Shown in pieces: positions 18,444 through 28,095 of a stretch of DNA of 64,000 bases. The stretch is from Mycobacterium sp. GTDB lineage: Bacteria > Actinomycetota > Actinomycetes > Mycobacteriales > Mycobacteriaceae. The DNA is taken from positions 1 through 64,000 of the forward strand of contig JAGQTV010000072.1 in NCBI GenBank assembly GCA_020438845.1. Reading direction: 5' to 3'. A model generated the notes under the pieces. The model saw only the letters and a program-made list of their open reading frames with translations, searched no databases and was not told the DNA's origin. The first letter of the stretch is position 1. Each line of letters starts with the position of its first letter. The translations under genes and the position numbers were made by a program.

Positions 18444-18677
18444 TTAGCTACCGGTGATCACGTTGCCCGGCAGAGCAGTGGGTGCGGGACGTGCTGTGAC
18501 CGAGGGCGCAAACGAGCCCACGTTCACTTTCTCTGTCGGCGACACGGCCGGCGCACTGCTCGACGGCTTCGTCTCGGCTGGCTTTTCCTTGCTGCAGGCC
18601 GTCAATGCGCCAGTGGCTACCACGGCGGCCGCTCCGGTCACCAGCGCAATCTGACGAAACACACGGGCTGATTTCAC
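18444..18677 (-). CDS. Small lipoprotein with PTEKVNVGSFAP motif (copy 1)
   Basis: 77 aa. Signal peptide with lipobox ALTAC (Cys near 28), then a Lys/Ser/Pro linker and SPTEKVNVGSFAP. The same 12-residue motif occurs in the lipoprotein at 19438-19710. GTG 18677 is the start giving a proper signal peptide. Function unknown; these look like a lineage-specific surface lipoprotein pair. Confidence 0.66.
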   Translation of the reverse strand: MKSARVFRQIALVTGAAAVVATGALTACSKEKPAETKPSSSAPAVSPTEKVNVGSFAPSVTARPAPTALPGNVITGS

Positions 18678-18959
18678 GTTTGTACCCCAATTTCCCTTGG
18701 TAACGGGCTTTCCCCACACTATATCGCCGCCCGACCTTCTAGAGCACCGACGAGGCAGAACCCCATCCCGTCGCAGCCGCCGTGCTGAGTCTCGCCACGA
18801 AGAAATACTCCGGTGACCGCACTTCACCGCGGTGGCCCACGAGGCGGCCATCTGACGGCAGCGGTTCCTTTCGCGTTCTCGGCGACAGCGGGAGCCGCGG
18901 TCTCTCGCAGGTGCGGTGGGGTTGCTCGCCCGGCTCGGGCCCCAGGACAATAGACAGCC
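18678..18959. other. Intergenic region, 282 bp
   Basis: Divergent promoter space between the lipoprotein and the SRPBCC gene. Codon pattern does not support any of the short frames crossing it, and no clear hairpin or operator was found. Confidence 0.45.
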
Positions 18960-19433
18960 GTGAGTACCGAACGCTACGCAGTGAAGCGCACCATCGCCGC
19001 CGGGCCCGAGGAGGTCTTCGCTGTCTTGGCCAACCCCGCCCGACACCACAACACCGAACCTGGCGATTGGGTTCGCGACGCGGTGAACCCAGCGCCGATC
19101 ACCGGCTTAGGGCAGATCTTCGCGATGAACATGTACCTGATCCAGGCTGGTGGTGACTACGTCACACACAACCTGGTCAACGTGTTTGACCAGGACCGAG
19201 CCATCGGATGGCTGCCCGGCCGGCTGGACTCGGAGGGAAAGCACTCGCCCGGGGGCTGGTCGTGGCGGTATGACCTAGCCGCCAACGGCGGCAACACCGA
19301 CGTCACGCTGACCTACGACTGGACCGCCACCCCACAGGAATTTCGCGACCAGATCGGCGGAATGCCGCCGTTTCCTGAGGACTACCTCGTCGCATCGCTG
19401 GCAGCTCTTGAGCGGACCGTAGCCAACCGTTGA
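18960..19433 (+). CDS. SRPBCC (START-like) family protein
   Basis: 157 aa, one SRPBCC domain. The N-terminal strand ERYAVKRTIAAGPEEVFAVLANP is the family hallmark, followed by WRYDLAANGGNTDVTLTYDW and the C-terminal helix VASLAALERTVAN. Such proteins bind hydrophobic ligands or act as polyketide-cyclase-like enzymes; the ligand cannot be predicted. GTG start at 18960, in the place where the fold begins. Stop lies 4 bp from the convergent lipoprotein gene. Confidence 0.78.
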   Translation: MSTERYAVKRTIAAGPEEVFAVLANPARHHNTEPGDWVRDAVNPAPITGLGQIFAMNMYLIQAGGDYVTHNLVNVFDQDRAIGWLPGRLDSEGKHSPGGWSWRYDLAANGGNTDVTLTYDWTATPQEFRDQIGGMPPFPEDYLVASLAALERTVANR

Positions 19434-19437
19434 ACCG

Positions 19438-19710
19438 CTAGGGACTCAGCTGACGGTGGGCCCCGGGACCGCCGGGCACCACGGTGGGGGCCCTGTTCGC
19501 CGTATTGGTGGGCGCGAACGAACCGACGTTCACCTTCTCCGTGGGCGTCAGCGAGGCCGGCGACTTAGGGGCGCTGCTCCCGGTGGGGGCCTTGGTGTCG
19601 GACGGGGGCTCCTTGGTGTCACTGCCGCAAGCGGTCATGGTTGCCATGCCGACGATGGCGGCCGCCCCGGCCAGGAGTCCAACTTTGGCGCCTAGGCGAG
19701 TTCTCTTCAT
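19438..19710 (-). CDS. Small lipoprotein with PTEKVNVGSFAP motif (copy 2)
   Basis: 90 aa. MKRTRLGAKVGLLAGAAAIV leads to lipobox TMTAC (Cys near 28), then an acidic/Pro linker and TPTEKVNVGSFAP near the end, shared with the lipoprotein at 18444-18677. ATG 19710 is preferred because GGAG lies 6 bp upstream; ATGs at 19716 and 19722 are in frame too. The start region is tandemly duplicated (23 bp), creating an upstream mini-frame whose TGA overlaps this ATG. Confidence 0.66.
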   Translation of the reverse strand: MKRTRLGAKVGLLAGAAAIVGMATMTACGSDTKEPPSDTKAPTGSSAPKSPASLTPTEKVNVGSFAPTNTANRAPTVVPGGPGAHRQLSP

Positions 19711-19745
19711 GTCCATCTCCATGTCCCCCGCATGTCCATCTCCAT
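19707..19745 (-). other. Upstream mini-ORF overlapping lipoprotein start
   Basis: 12 codons (MEMDMRGTWRWT) created by the second copy of the 23-bp repeat, with its own GGGGG ribosome site; its TGA overlaps the ATG at 19710 as ATGA. Could couple translation or be a by-product of the duplication. Confidence 0.35.
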
Positions 19746-19753
19746 GTCCCCCG
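19708..19753 (-). repeat. Perfect 23-bp tandem duplication of a translation start
   Basis: Two identical 23-bp units, 19708-19730 and 19731-19753, each holding a ribosome site and three ATG codons. Because 23 is not a multiple of three, the outer copy is out of frame. Confidence 0.8.
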
Positions 19754-19913
19754 CGCCGGCGCTTACGATGATATCCCGGCGACGTCCCAGGCCCATCCCA
19801 AACGCTCGCCACGCATTTACCGCCGACTTGGGGCCGAAACAAGTGGCCCTCAGTGCCCTCGGGCGCAGCATTTCGCCCACATGAGCGCTTCCCCGGACCG
19901 CGACCGTCCGCAT

Positions 19914-19950
19914 AAAAAACCTCCTTGCCGACCGTTCGTCGGCAAGGAGG
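19914..19950 (-). terminator. ssrA terminator
   Basis: On the minus strand a 13-bp perfect stem (CCTCCTTGCCGAC complement pair at 19920-19932 and 19938-19950), loop of 5, followed by six T. It lies 34 bp beyond the tmRNA 3' end. Confidence 0.9.
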
Positions 19951-19983
19951 CTTTCCGATATGAATTTGTCTGTACCCCATCCG

Positions 19984-20348
19984 TGGAGCTGCCGGGAATC
20001 GAACCCGGGTCCTACGGCACGTCCTCGAGGCTTCTCCGTGCGCAGTTCGCTATGTCTCTACTCGGATCTCTCAGTCACGCGAACAAGCCGAGATGACGAT
20101 CCCAGTCGCTGTGAATGTCCCGATCAGTTCCGCGACCGAACTAACCGGTGGATCCCTCTAGCTGATGCCAGGGTCCGGGTCGAGGGCGTTCCCGGTCTGA
20201 CAGACCAGCTGTCGCTTAGGCAGCGAGAGCGTAGTCGCGCTGATTGGAATCGGCGCTTAATTGGTTGCATCGACGCTTACGGTGGTCTCTTGCCTGCACC
20301 GGCACGCTTCCCTTGATTCGATGCGCGAAGTCGAAACCTTTCAGCCCC
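19984..20348 (-). ncRNA. ssrA: tmRNA (transfer-messenger RNA)
   Basis: Rescues stalled ribosomes with SmpB. Acceptor stem GGGGCTG at the 5' end (20348 inward) pairs with CAGCTCC at the 3' end; the T-arm reads GGGTTCGATTCCC. The tag frame at 20254-20216 encodes ADSNQRDYALAA followed by TAA, a mycobacterial-type tag ending in the ClpXP degron ALAA. The 3' CCA is not encoded. smpB lies 1.4 kb upstream on the same strand. Confidence 0.93.
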
Positions 20349-20416
20349 TCGCACCCCAGCCGATGGCTTCGACTGGATTTTCAATGTTACGTGAAACCAA
20401 CGACAACCCGTAGCCA

Positions 20417-20740
20417 TTAATTCCCGACGCCCGCACCCGGGTGGCGGAAAGCATGGTGCCTGACCACCTCGCCGACGGAAATCTCGTACTCGGCGTAGAA
20501 ATCCAGCACGCCACGTTGTTGAGCTGCTCGGTGCTCGGGATCGTCACGCCAGGCGTCGTGGTGCTCGATGCTGTCGAATATCACGATCGAGACGCGTTCG
20601 CCGTCGCCGGCGGTGAAGGTCTTGAAGTCGATGAATCCGGGCATCGACCGGGCACGCTGCTCGATCGCCGCAGCCAGCGCCGCGTAGCCCGTCGCGGCCG
20701 CATCAGCGCGCAACCGCGACCTGAAGACGGTCACGATCAT
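20417..20740 (-). CDS. Antibiotic biosynthesis monooxygenase (ABM) domain protein
   Basis: 107 aa, a single ferredoxin-like ABM fold: MIVTVFRSRLRADA at the start, MPGFIDFKTFTAGDGERVSI in the middle and the helix HHDAWRDDPEHRAAQQRG. Members include small cofactor-free monooxygenases and heme-handling enzymes, but many are uncharacterised. ATG 20740 lies 6 bp after the stop of the mycothiol-dependent enzyme on the same strand, so the two are probably one operon. Confidence 0.8.
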   Translation of the reverse strand: MIVTVFRSRLRADAAATGYAALAAAIEQRARSMPGFIDFKTFTAGDGERVSIVIFDSIEHHDAWRDDPEHRAAQQRGVLDFYAEYEISVGEVVRHHAFRHPGAGVGN

Positions 20741-20746
20741 CTGGAA

Positions 20747-21607
20747 CTAGATGACAAATGTCAGGTTCTTCACGATCCGATTGCCCGCTTCGATGTCGCC
20801 GTCGTACTCGATGGTCTGCGGGGCGTCGGGAATCGTCGGACGGCCGCCACACATCCGCGCGAATTGCCGACCGTCGACGGTGACCACAATCGTGGGCTCG
20901 GAACCGCCGAAGTCCTCGACCACGGCCGCGCGGCCATCGACCGCCACCTTGATCTCCCGTGAGAGCGGACCGGTCAAGGCGAGCAACACCCGCGAACCCT
21001 CAGGAGCCTGGCCCTTCTTGCCGACCACGAAACCCATGCTGGAGGCCATTTCGTCGAGCGCCAACCGGCTGTCCGGTCCGGTCAGCTCGCGGTCGCTGGC
21101 CGGCTTGCCAACCACGTCGCGGATATCGTGCTCATGGAACCAGCAGTCGAATATGCGGACCCTCATGAACCGACCGTAGCTGTCCGGCCCGGCCGGGGTC
21201 AGCGTGACGGAGTTCCACTCCTCCGGAGTCATCGCAAGCAGCATCGCTTTTCGCTGCGCGGTGACCTCGCGGAACTTCGCCACCATTGCCTCGGGGCTCT
21301 CAGCCCGCAACTCCTCGACCCAGCGTTCGTTGAGGGCGCCGATCTCGTTGTTGACGTGGTCGGGCTTGGGCGAAGCACTCTCCGGCGGCTGACTGCCGGC
21401 CAGCATCATCTCGGTGCCGACGATGTGGGAGACGACGTCGTGAACGGTCCAGCCGGGTAACGCCGTAGGGGTCTGCCACTGTTCCTCGGTAAGCCCGGCG
21501 AGCAGTTCCTCGATGCCCTCCCATGAGGCAAAGAGTCCGGTGAGGACATCGTCCTTATCGAGCACGGTGCGGGGGCGGGGCTTGTCGGACTGAGCGTCGG
21601 CGGCCAT
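20747..21607 (-). CDS. Maleylpyruvate isomerase family mycothiol-dependent enzyme
   Basis: 286 aa. N-terminal DinB-like four-helix bundle (LLAGLTEEQWQTPTALPGWTVHDVVSHI with a metal-binding His, then FHEHDIRD supplying the others, residues about 55 and 155-158), followed by a C-terminal SCP2-like small domain. The family uses mycothiol or a metal to act on small thiol adducts; substrate unknown. ATG 21607. First gene of a pair with the ABM protein. Confidence 0.82.
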   Translation of the reverse strand: MAADAQSDKPRPRTVLDKDDVLTGLFASWEGIEELLAGLTEEQWQTPTALPGWTVHDVVSHIVGTEMMLAGSQPPESASPKPDHVNNEIGALNERWVEELRAESPEAMVAKFREVTAQRKAMLLAMTPEEWNSVTLTPAGPDSYGRFMRVRIFDCWFHEHDIRDVVGKPASDRELTGPDSRLALDEMASSMGFVVGKKGQAPEGSRVLLALTGPLSREIKVAVDGRAAVVEDFGGSEPTIVVTVDGRQFARMCGGRPTIPDAPQTIEYDGDIEAGNRIVKNLTFVI

Positions 21608-21768
21608 GAGCGAATGTTAACGGACCTCGGCATCCTGCTGGCACTGTCCGTGAACGCCGGATACAGCGACATCGACACGCTCGCCAGCGACAGCATCGCG
21701 TCGCGATCCCGCCAACGAAGTTACTTACCCCGTAACAGAATGCAGCTGCAGCGAGAAAAGGAGGACGG

Positions 21769-22290
21769 TCAGACCTTGCCTTTGGCGCGCCGGCCGAGTT
21801 CGCGGATCACCTCGCGCTGGGCGTCTCGGCGGGCGATGTCCTGGCGCTTGTCGTGCGCTTGCTTACCGCGGGCCAACGCAAGTTCCACCTTCACCTTGCC
21901 GTCGGAGAAGTACAGCGATAACGGCACCAGGGTGAGGTTGCCGTCGCGGATCTTGCCCACCAGCATGTCGATCTGGCGCCGATGTAACAGCAGTTTGCGG
22001 TTGCGTCGCGGCGCATGGTTGGTCCACGTGCCGTGGTGATACTCCGGGATGTGCAGGTTGCGTAGCCACACCTCACCGTCGTCGACGGTGGCGAACGCGT
22101 CGGCCAGCGATGCGGCCCCGTCGCGCAGGCTTTTGACCTCGGTGCCGGTCAGCACCACGCCCGCTTCGAAGATCTCTTCGATCGCATACAAGTGGCGGGC
22201 CTTGCGGTTGGTTGCCACCACCCGCTTGCCGCCTTTGGCGTCGCCGACCTTCTTCGCAGCGGCCTTCCGCGCCACTGCCATTTTCGACAT
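21769..22290 (-). CDS. smpB: SsrA-binding protein SmpB
   Basis: 173 aa. Delivers tmRNA to stalled ribosomes. Conserved [51 protein letters not shown] and the basic tail [18 protein letters not shown] are all present. A longer than usual Lys/Ala-rich N-terminus precedes residue 25. Starts 2 bp after the ftsX stop, so it is the last gene of the prfB-ftsEX-smpB run; ssrA lies further along the same strand. Confidence 0.96.
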   Translation of the reverse strand: MSKMAVARKAAAKKVGDAKGGKRVVATNRKARHLYAIEEIFEAGVVLTGTEVKSLRDGAASLADAFATVDDGEVWLRNLHIPEYHHGTWTNHAPRRNRKLLLHRRQIDMLVGKIRDGNLTLVPLSLYFSDGKVKVELALARGKQAHDKRQDIARRDAQREVIRELGRRAKGKV

Positions 22291-22292
22291 CG

Positions 22293-23186
22293 CTACTTCC
22301 GCACGTACAGCCGCAGTGTGACATAGGCCGTGACGGCAGCCATCGTCACACCGACGGCGAACATGATCGGTGCGATGTAAAGGATGTCGGCGTAGTCCAC
22401 CCGCGCGATCAGGTTCGCTTGGTAGAACTGATCGAGGGCTCTGTCCAGGAACAACGCCCGCACGACGATCAGGCCGACGATGGCCAGCGCCACGCCGATG
22501 GTCGCGGCCAGCACCGCCTCGAGCAGGAACGGCAACTGCGTGTACCAGCGGGTGGCGCCCACCATTCGCATGATGCCGATCTCGGTGCGACGAGTGTAGG
22601 CGGCAACCTGAACCATATTGGCGATCAACAGAATCGCACTGATCGCCTGTACCACCGCGATCGCGAACGCGGCCCGCGAAAGGCCATCGAGCACGGCGAA
22701 CAACCGATCGATCAGTTCCTTCTGATTGAGCACGTTGAGTACACCCGGCTGACCCGTCATGGCGGCGTCAAAGTCCTTGTGCTGCTCGGGGTTGTTGAGC
22801 TTGACGATGAAGGAAGCCGGGAACGAGTCCTTGCTGGCCACGTCCTTGTACTCGGGAAACTTGGTGATGGCGTCGGTGTAGGCGTCGTCACGGTTGAGGA
22901 ACCGCACGCTCTTGACGTCGTCCCGCGCTTCGATCGTGGCCCGCAATGCTTGGCAGGCCTCAGCGTCGCAGGTGGGATCGTTGGCCGAGACCTCCGGGGT
23001 GAGGAATACCTGGCTTTCGACGCGGTCGAGATAGATGTTGCGGGACTGGTCGGCCAACCGGATCACCAGCAGGCCACCACCGAACAGGCCGATCGAGATG
23101 GCAGTTGTGAGGATCATCGCGATCGTCATGGTGACGTTGCGACGCAGACCGGTGGCGACCTCGTTGACGAGGAACCCGGCGCGCAT
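22293..23186 (-). CDS. ftsX: Cell division ABC transporter permease FtsX
   Basis: 297 aa. Membrane partner of FtsE that controls peptidoglycan hydrolases at the septum. One N-terminal helix ([23 protein letters not shown]), a large extracellular domain (about 55-160) with two Cys ([11 protein letters not shown]) expected to form the disulfide known in mycobacterial FtsX, and three C-terminal helices with the FtsX motif [19 protein letters not shown] overlaps the ftsE stop by one base (TGATG). Confidence 0.96.
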   Translation of the reverse strand: MRAGFLVNEVATGLRRNVTMTIAMILTTAISIGLFGGGLLVIRLADQSRNIYLDRVESQVFLTPEVSANDPTCDAEACQALRATIEARDDVKSVRFLNRDDAYTDAITKFPEYKDVASKDSFPASFIVKLNNPEQHKDFDAAMTGQPGVLNVLNQKELIDRLFAVLDGLSRAAFAIAVVQAISAILLIANMVQVAAYTRRTEIGIMRMVGATRWYTQLPFLLEAVLAATIGVALAIVGLIVVRALFLDRALDQFYQANLIARVDYADILYIAPIMFAVGVTMAAVTAYVTLRLYVRK

Positions 23187-23875
23187 CAGCGGTCCATTCC
23201 GTAGACGCCGCGCTGCTCATCGCGAACCAGTCGGCCCAGCGACAGTTCCACCACACGTTGGCGCATGGAGTCGACGATATGGTGGTCGTGGGTGGCCATC
23301 ACTACCGTGGTGCCGGTGCGGTTGATCCGGTCCAGCAGGTCCATGATGTCGCGGCTGGTCTCCGGGTCGAGGTTGCCCGTCGGCTCGTCGGCCAGTAGGA
23401 CCAGCGGCCGGTTGACGAACGCCCGGGCGATCGCCACCCGCTGCTGCTCCCCGCCGGACAACTCGGCCGGCAGCCGATTGGCCTTGCCGGACAGGCCGAC
23501 CATCTCAAGCACCTCGGGCACCACTTTCTTGATGGTGTCGGACGGCTTGCCGATCACCTCCAGGGCGAACGCGACGTTCTCGAAGACCGTCTTCTGCTGC
23601 AGCAGCCGGAAGTCTTGGAACACACAGCCGATGACCTGCCGCAACTTGGGGACGTGGCGACCGGAGAGCTTGTTGACGTGGAACTTCGACACCTGGACCT
23701 CTCCGGAGGTCGGCGTCTCCTCGGCCAGCAACAGCCGCATGAAGGTCGACTTTCCCGAGCCGGAGGGGCCGATCAGGAAGACGAACTCGCCCTTGTCGAT
23801 CTTGACAGTGACATTGTCGAGCGCGGGACGTGCAGACGTCTTGTACTGCTTGGTCACATGGTCGACGGTGATCAT
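23186..23875 (-). CDS. ftsE: Cell division ATP-binding protein FtsE
   Basis: 229 aa ABC ATPase. Walker [11 protein letters not shown]-loop FQDFRLL, signature [14 protein letters not shown], Walker [15 protein letters not shown] and H-loop MATHDHHIV are intact. ATG 23875 gives the usual [11 protein letters not shown] start; the frame stays open upstream but shows no family similarity there. Overlaps ftsX by one base. Confidence 0.96.
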   Translation of the reverse strand: MITVDHVTKQYKTSARPALDNVTVKIDKGEFVFLIGPSGSGKSTFMRLLLAEETPTSGEVQVSKFHVNKLSGRHVPKLRQVIGCVFQDFRLLQQKTVFENVAFALEVIGKPSDTIKKVVPEVLEMVGLSGKANRLPAELSGGEQQRVAIARAFVNRPLVLLADEPTGNLDPETSRDIMDLLDRINRTGTTVVMATHDHHIVDSMRQRVVELSLGRLVRDEQRGVYGMDR

Positions 23876-23910
23876 CACGGCACGCCAGTCTAACTGTTGT
23901 TCGTGCCCGA

Positions 23911-24420
23911 TCAGGACGTCGGACTTGCCGATGTCGAGCGAGACGGCATGACGGTGGGGTGGATCAGCGGCGGCAACGGCACCATGCTGGCCGTCGAACT
24001 CGGTGTCGAGGACTGTGTCGTATCCGATGAGCTCGCGGACTGATCGGAGGACGGCGGGGACGACGCAGTCGTCGGCGTCGACGATTCGCTGCCGCTGGTC
24101 GAGGAGGTTGTGGTGTCCGTCGGCGTCGTCGTTGTGGGGGTCGTGGGTGTTGCGGAAGTCGTCGTACGCTGCTGAACGTCTGTGCGCGGCACCCAGGTAT
24201 AGGACGGGTCGGGGATGTAGCCCGGCGGCACGATATCGGCGGCGGGCACCTGTTCCCGCGGATGCGGTGCGGGCTGGTAGGTCACATAGATCCACCAGAT
24301 CGCGAAGAACGCGACGACCAGAGCCAGGGTCGAGGTGCGCACCCGGCCACCGAAAAGGAAACCAGGCCAGGTTCGACCGTCCCGGTGATGGGCCTTCTTC
24401 TGCTCGGGTTCGGTCGTCAT
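23911..24420 (-). CDS. Proline/threonine-rich membrane protein (Rv3103c-like)
   Basis: 169 aa. One membrane helix ([20 protein letters not shown], about 28-48) after a short basic cytoplasmic N-terminus, then an outside tail of Ser, Thr and Pro that is low-complexity from about 85. Position between the MscS-like gene and ftsE matches M. tuberculosis Rv3103c. The exposed tail is a likely O-mannosylation substrate (inference). ATG overlaps the stop of the upstream gene by 4 bp. Confidence 0.78.
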   Translation of the reverse strand: MTTEPEQKKAHHRDGRTWPGFLFGGRVRTSTLALVVAFFAIWWIYVTYQPAPHPREQVPAADIVPPGYIPDPSYTWVPRTDVQQRTTTSATPTTPTTTTPTDTTTSSTSGSESSTPTTASSPPSSDQSASSSDTTQSSTPSSTASMVPLPPLIHPTVMPSRSTSASPTS

Positions 24421-25355
24421 GACTGCACCAGCGTGTTGTCCGCCGCGGACGTGGCAATGCCGGCTCGAGCGAGTGCGGCGACGACCAGCAGCCGCAACCT
24501 GCGACCGGCCTCGAACTGCTTGCCCGGAAGCGTGCGGGCCACCAGCTGCAGATTCACCATGCCGAGCTCGATGCTCTCCACACCCCGCAGTTTCGGCTCG
24601 CCCAGTAGAAGTGTGCTCAGCTCATGGTCGTCCATCGCGGTATCGCACACCTCTTGGAGCACCTCGTTGACCCAACCGAGGTCGGCGGTGCTGGGCACCG
24701 GAATGTCGACGACCGCGCGAGCCCAGTCCTTGGACAGGTTCAGCGTCTTCATGATCTGACCGTTGGGGATGGTGTACATCTCCCCTTCCGCGGTCCTCAG
24801 CTTGGTCACCCGGAGAGTGACCTCCTCGACGGTGCCCAGCGCGTCATTGCTCGAGCCCAACGTGAGCCGAACGATATCGCCGAATCCGTACTGCTTCTCG
24901 GTGATGATGAAGAACCCGCTGAGCAGGTCCTGAACCAGGCGCTGGGCACCGAAGCCCAGCGCCGCACCCAGAACAGCGGCCGGAGCCACCAGGCTGCCGA
25001 CCGGAATGGCCAAGGTCTCGGTGACCTGAACCACCACCATCACCGTCAGCAAGGCGATCGCCAAGTAGGAGATCACCGACGCCAGGGCTTGGCTGTGCTT
25101 GGCGCTCTCGGTGCGGACCAGTGCGTCGCTCTCCTGGAAGGTGGCGTCGATACGCCGGCTGACCCGGCTGGCCGCCCATTTGATGAACCGAGCGCCCAGG
25201 AGCCCGCCGATCAGCAGCAGTGCGATCTTCAGTCCGCGGGTGAGGACCCACAGTCCGATGTCGCCGTGCTGCCAGAAGTCGTGCCAGCGGTCGCCAATGG
25301 TGCCATGAGTTGCCACACCACCAAAGGGGAGCCGGGCAAAGAAGTCAGTCGTCAT
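24417..25355 (-). CDS. MscS-family mechanosensitive channel (Rv3104c-like)
   Basis: 312 aa. Three to four helices ([64 protein letters not shown] is the pore helix and MscS signature), then the beta domain with YGFGDIVRL and [23 protein letters not shown]. Overlaps the prfB end by 11 bp and the proline-rich gene by 4 bp. Releases solutes under osmotic downshift; the conserved link with ftsEX is a shared transcript. Confidence 0.88.
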   Translation of the reverse strand: MTTDFFARLPFGGVATHGTIGDRWHDFWQHGDIGLWVLTRGLKIALLLIGGLLGARFIKWAASRVSRRIDATFQESDALVRTESAKHSQALASVISYLAIALLTVMVVVQVTETLAIPVGSLVAPAAVLGAALGFGAQRLVQDLLSGFFIITEKQYGFGDIVRLTLGSSNDALGTVEEVTLRVTKLRTAEGEMYTIPNGQIMKTLNLSKDWARAVVDIPVPSTADLGWVNEVLQEVCDTAMDDHELSTLLLGEPKLRGVESIELGMVNLQLVARTLPGKQFEAGRRLRLLVVAALARAGIATSAADNTLVQS

Positions 25356-26460
25356 CTCGTCGATTGCGCCATCTGATTCCTGCTTCGAGGAACCCGTCTA
25401 TGTCCCCATCCAGTACCGCCGTTGGATTGCCGACCTCGAACTCGGTACGCAGATCCTTGACCATTTGGTAGGGGTGCAGAACGTAGGAGCGCATCTGGTT
25501 GCCCCAGGAGCTGCCGCCGTCGCCTTTCAGGGCGTCCAGCTCGGCCCGCTCTTCGGAACGTTTGCGTTCCATCAGCTTGGCCTGCAGCACACGCATTGCA
25601 GACACCTTGTTCTGCAGCTGCGACTTCTCGTTCTGGCAAGTCACGACGATACCCGTCGGGATGTGGGTGAGTCGAACCGCGGAATCGGTGGTGTTAACCG
25701 ATTGGCCACCCGGGCCGCTGGAGCGGTAGACGTCCACCCTGATGTCGGTTTCGGGAATATCGATGTGGTCGGTGGTCTCCACCACCGGAAGCACCTCGAC
25801 CTCGGCGAAGGATGTCTGCCTGCGGCTTTGGTTGTCGAACGGACTGATCCGCACCAGGCGGTGGGTGCCCTGCTCCACCGACAGCGTGCCGTAGGCGAAC
25901 GGGGCGTGCACCGCGAAGGTGGCGCTCTTGATGCCGGCTTCCTCCGCATAGGAGGTGTCGAACACCTCAACGCCGTAGCCGTGTTGTTCAGCCCACCGGA
26001 TGTACATCCGCATCAGCATCTCGGCCCAGTCGGCGGCGTCCACCCCGCCGGCTCCGGAGCGGATGGTGACTAGCGCCTCCCGCTCGTCGTATTCCCCGGA
26101 CAGCAGGGTGCGGACCTCCATCGCCTCGACATCGGCCTGCAGCGCCTTCAGCTCGGCATCTGCTTCAGCGAGCCCCTCTGCGGCGTCCTGCCCCTCCGCC
26201 TCTTCGGCCAGTTCGTAGAGGACGGGTAAGTCGTCAAGTCGACTCCGCAGGCCCTCCACCCGGCGCAACTCGCCCTGAGCATGAGACAACTCACTGGTGA
26301 CGCGTTGCCCGCGGCTCTGGTCGTCCCAGAGGCTGGGATCGGACGCCTCATGCTCGAGTTTCTCGATTCGTGCACGCAGCCCGTCGACGTCGAGTACGCG
26401 CTCCACCGTCGTCAAGGTGGTGTCGAGAGCGGCGAGGTCAGACTGTCGATCGAGGTCCAC
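25345..26460 (-). CDS. prfB: Peptide chain release factor 2
   Basis: 371 aa. Recognises UGA and UAA stops. SPF codon-reading tripeptide in [15 protein letters not shown], and [10 protein letters not shown] carries the GGQ peptidyl-hydrolysis motif. GTG at 26460 gives [20 protein letters not shown], matching the usual mycobacterial N-terminus; a further-upstream start would overlap fprA. The frame is continuous, so there is no programmed frameshift of the E. coli kind. Divergent from fprA by 36 bp. Confidence 0.96.
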   Translation of the reverse strand: MDLDRQSDLAALDTTLTTVERVLDVDGLRARIEKLEHEASDPSLWDDQSRGQRVTSELSHAQGELRRVEGLRSRLDDLPVLYELAEEAEGQDAAEGLAEADAELKALQADVEAMEVRTLLSGEYDEREALVTIRSGAGGVDAADWAEMLMRMYIRWAEQHGYGVEVFDTSYAEEAGIKSATFAVHAPFAYGTLSVEQGTHRLVRISPFDNQSRRQTSFAEVEVLPVVETTDHIDIPETDIRVDVYRSSGPGGQSVNTTDSAVRLTHIPTGIVVTCQNEKSQLQNKVSAMRVLQAKLMERKRSEERAELDALKGDGGSSWGNQMRSYVLHPYQMVKDLRTEFEVGNPTAVLDGDIDGFLEAGIRWRNRRDDD

Positions 26461-26496
26461 GACGATCCAGGTTACCGGCGCGGCTACCATCGGCGG

Positions 26497-27888
26497 GTGC
26501 GTCCTTACTACGTCGCAATAGTCGGCGCCGGTCCCTCCGGGTATTTCGCCGCCGCCTCACTGTTGCGCTTCGCTGACGAGTCGGTGGCCGGCGACGGCCC
26601 CGACGTCCATATCGACATGATCGAAATGCTGCCCACTCCTTGGGGTTTGGTTCGTTCCGGAGTGGCTCCCGACCATCCCAAAATCAAGTCTGTAAGTCGG
26701 ACCTTCGAGAAGACGGCGGCAGACCAGCGATTCCGATTCTTCGGCAACATCACCGTGGGCGAACACGTGTCGACCGATGAGCTCGCCGAGCGCTACGACG
26801 CGGTTGTCTACACCGTGGGCACCCAGTCGGACCGCCCAATGGGCATCCCCGGTGAGGACCTGCCCGGCAGTGTCGCCGCCGTAGACTTCGTCGGCTGGTA
26901 CAACGCCCACCCGCATTTCGCCGAGATGGCGCCGGACCTCTCGACCGGCCGGGCGGTTGTGATCGGCAATGGCAACGTCGCCATCGACGTCGCCCGCATC
27001 CTGGTCACCGATCCCGACGTCCTGGCCACCACCGACATTGCCGATCACGCTTTGGACGCTCTGCGCCAGCGCGGGGTGTCCGAAGTGGTGATCGTGGGTC
27101 GGCGCGGGCCCCTGCAGGGCGCCTTCACCACGCTCGAGCTGCGGGAACTCGGCGAGCTCGACGGCGTCGACGTCGTCGTTGATCCGGCAGATGTCGCCGA
27201 TATCACCGATGAGGACGCGGCCGCAGCCGGCAAAATCGCCACCGCCAATATCAAGGTGCTCCGAGGCTATGCGGAGAAATCCGCCGAGCGGACCGCATCC
27301 GGCCACCACCCTCAAGGTAACCGCCGGATCGTGTTCCGCTTCCACCGATCACCGGTGGAGATCACCGGTTGGGAGCGGGTCGAGTCGATCGTGCTCGGCC
27401 ACAACGAACTCGTCACCGACGAGAACGGTCGCACCGTCGCCCGCGACACCGGTGAACGCGAGACTCTGCCGACTCAGCTCGTCGTCCGCGCGGTCGGCTA
27501 TCGCGGCGTAGCGCTGAGCGGTCTCCCCTTCGACCAAGCCGCCGGCACCATCCCGCATGAGCACGGCCGGGTCCTAGGTACGGCGAACGCCTACGTTGCG
27601 GGCTGGATCAAGCGCGGTCCGTCCGGGGTGATCGGGACCAATAAAAAGGACGCCCAGGACACCGTCGACACGCTGGTGGCCGATCTGGCAGGTACGAAGT
27701 TGCGGGAGGTCGGTCCCGGGTATGCCGACGAATTGGCAAGTTGGCTCACCGAACGCCAGCCACTGTTGGTCACCGAGGCCCACTGGCAGGCCATCGACGC
27801 CCACGAGCGAGCGGCCGGCGAGGCGGCGGGACGCCCGCGGGCCAAGGTGGGCACAGTGGCCGGTCTGCTGAAGGTGGCGCACGGCTGA
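26497..27888 (+). CDS. fprA: NADPH-ferredoxin reductase FprA
   Basis: 463 aa adrenodoxin-reductase-type flavoprotein that passes electrons from NADPH to ferredoxins and P450s. FAD site [37 protein letters not shown] site [16 protein letters not shown], and the C-terminal [21 protein letters not shown] 26497 gives [12 protein letters not shown], as in the M. tuberculosis enzyme (456 aa). Divergently placed from prfB, as in M. tuberculosis (Rv3106). Confidence 0.95.
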   Translation: MRPYYVAIVGAGPSGYFAAASLLRFADESVAGDGPDVHIDMIEMLPTPWGLVRSGVAPDHPKIKSVSRTFEKTAADQRFRFFGNITVGEHVSTDELAERYDAVVYTVGTQSDRPMGIPGEDLPGSVAAVDFVGWYNAHPHFAEMAPDLSTGRAVVIGNGNVAIDVARILVTDPDVLATTDIADHALDALRQRGVSEVVIVGRRGPLQGAFTTLELRELGELDGVDVVVDPADVADITDEDAAAAGKIATANIKVLRGYAEKSAERTASGHHPQGNRRIVFRFHRSPVEITGWERVESIVLGHNELVTDENGRTVARDTGERETLPTQLVVRAVGYRGVALSGLPFDQAAGTIPHEHGRVLGTANAYVAGWIKRGPSGVIGTNKKDAQDTVDTLVADLAGTKLREVGPGYADELASWLTERQPLLVTEAHWQAIDAHERAAGEAAGRPRAKVGTVAGLLKVAHG

Positions 27889-27929
27889 CACCCGATCTCT
27901 CATCGGTTCATGCCTACCTTCTGCGGGTA

Positions 27930-27965
27930 TCCCCCAAATGGGGGACAAGGAGTTCAACCGGTTGA
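27930..27965 (+). promoter_or_regulatory. Hairpin plus 12-bp palindrome between fprA and an exported gene
   Basis: TCCCCC-AAAT-GGGGGA (27930-27945) is followed by the perfect palindrome TCAACCGGTTGA (27954-27965), and GGTTCAAC recurs just downstream. The first may end fprA; the second looks like an operator. Binding partner unknown. Confidence 0.4.
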
Positions 27966-28095
27966 GGGATGAGCGGTTCAACCCCTCATCGAGCCGATCG
28001 GGGGATCCCTCCACACCACCAACGCTGACATCCTTTATCTCAAGTCAAACGGCGAAATCAGAAGTAGCCGAATGGATTTGAGAAGGGTATTAACG

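Noticed and set aside
22212-23204. 330-codon plus-strand frame
   Set aside because: Fully antisense to ftsX and rich in residues expected from reversed GC-rich codons.
25345-26460. Programmed frameshift in prfB
   Set aside because: The reading frame is continuous from start to stop; no internal UGA site as in E. coli.
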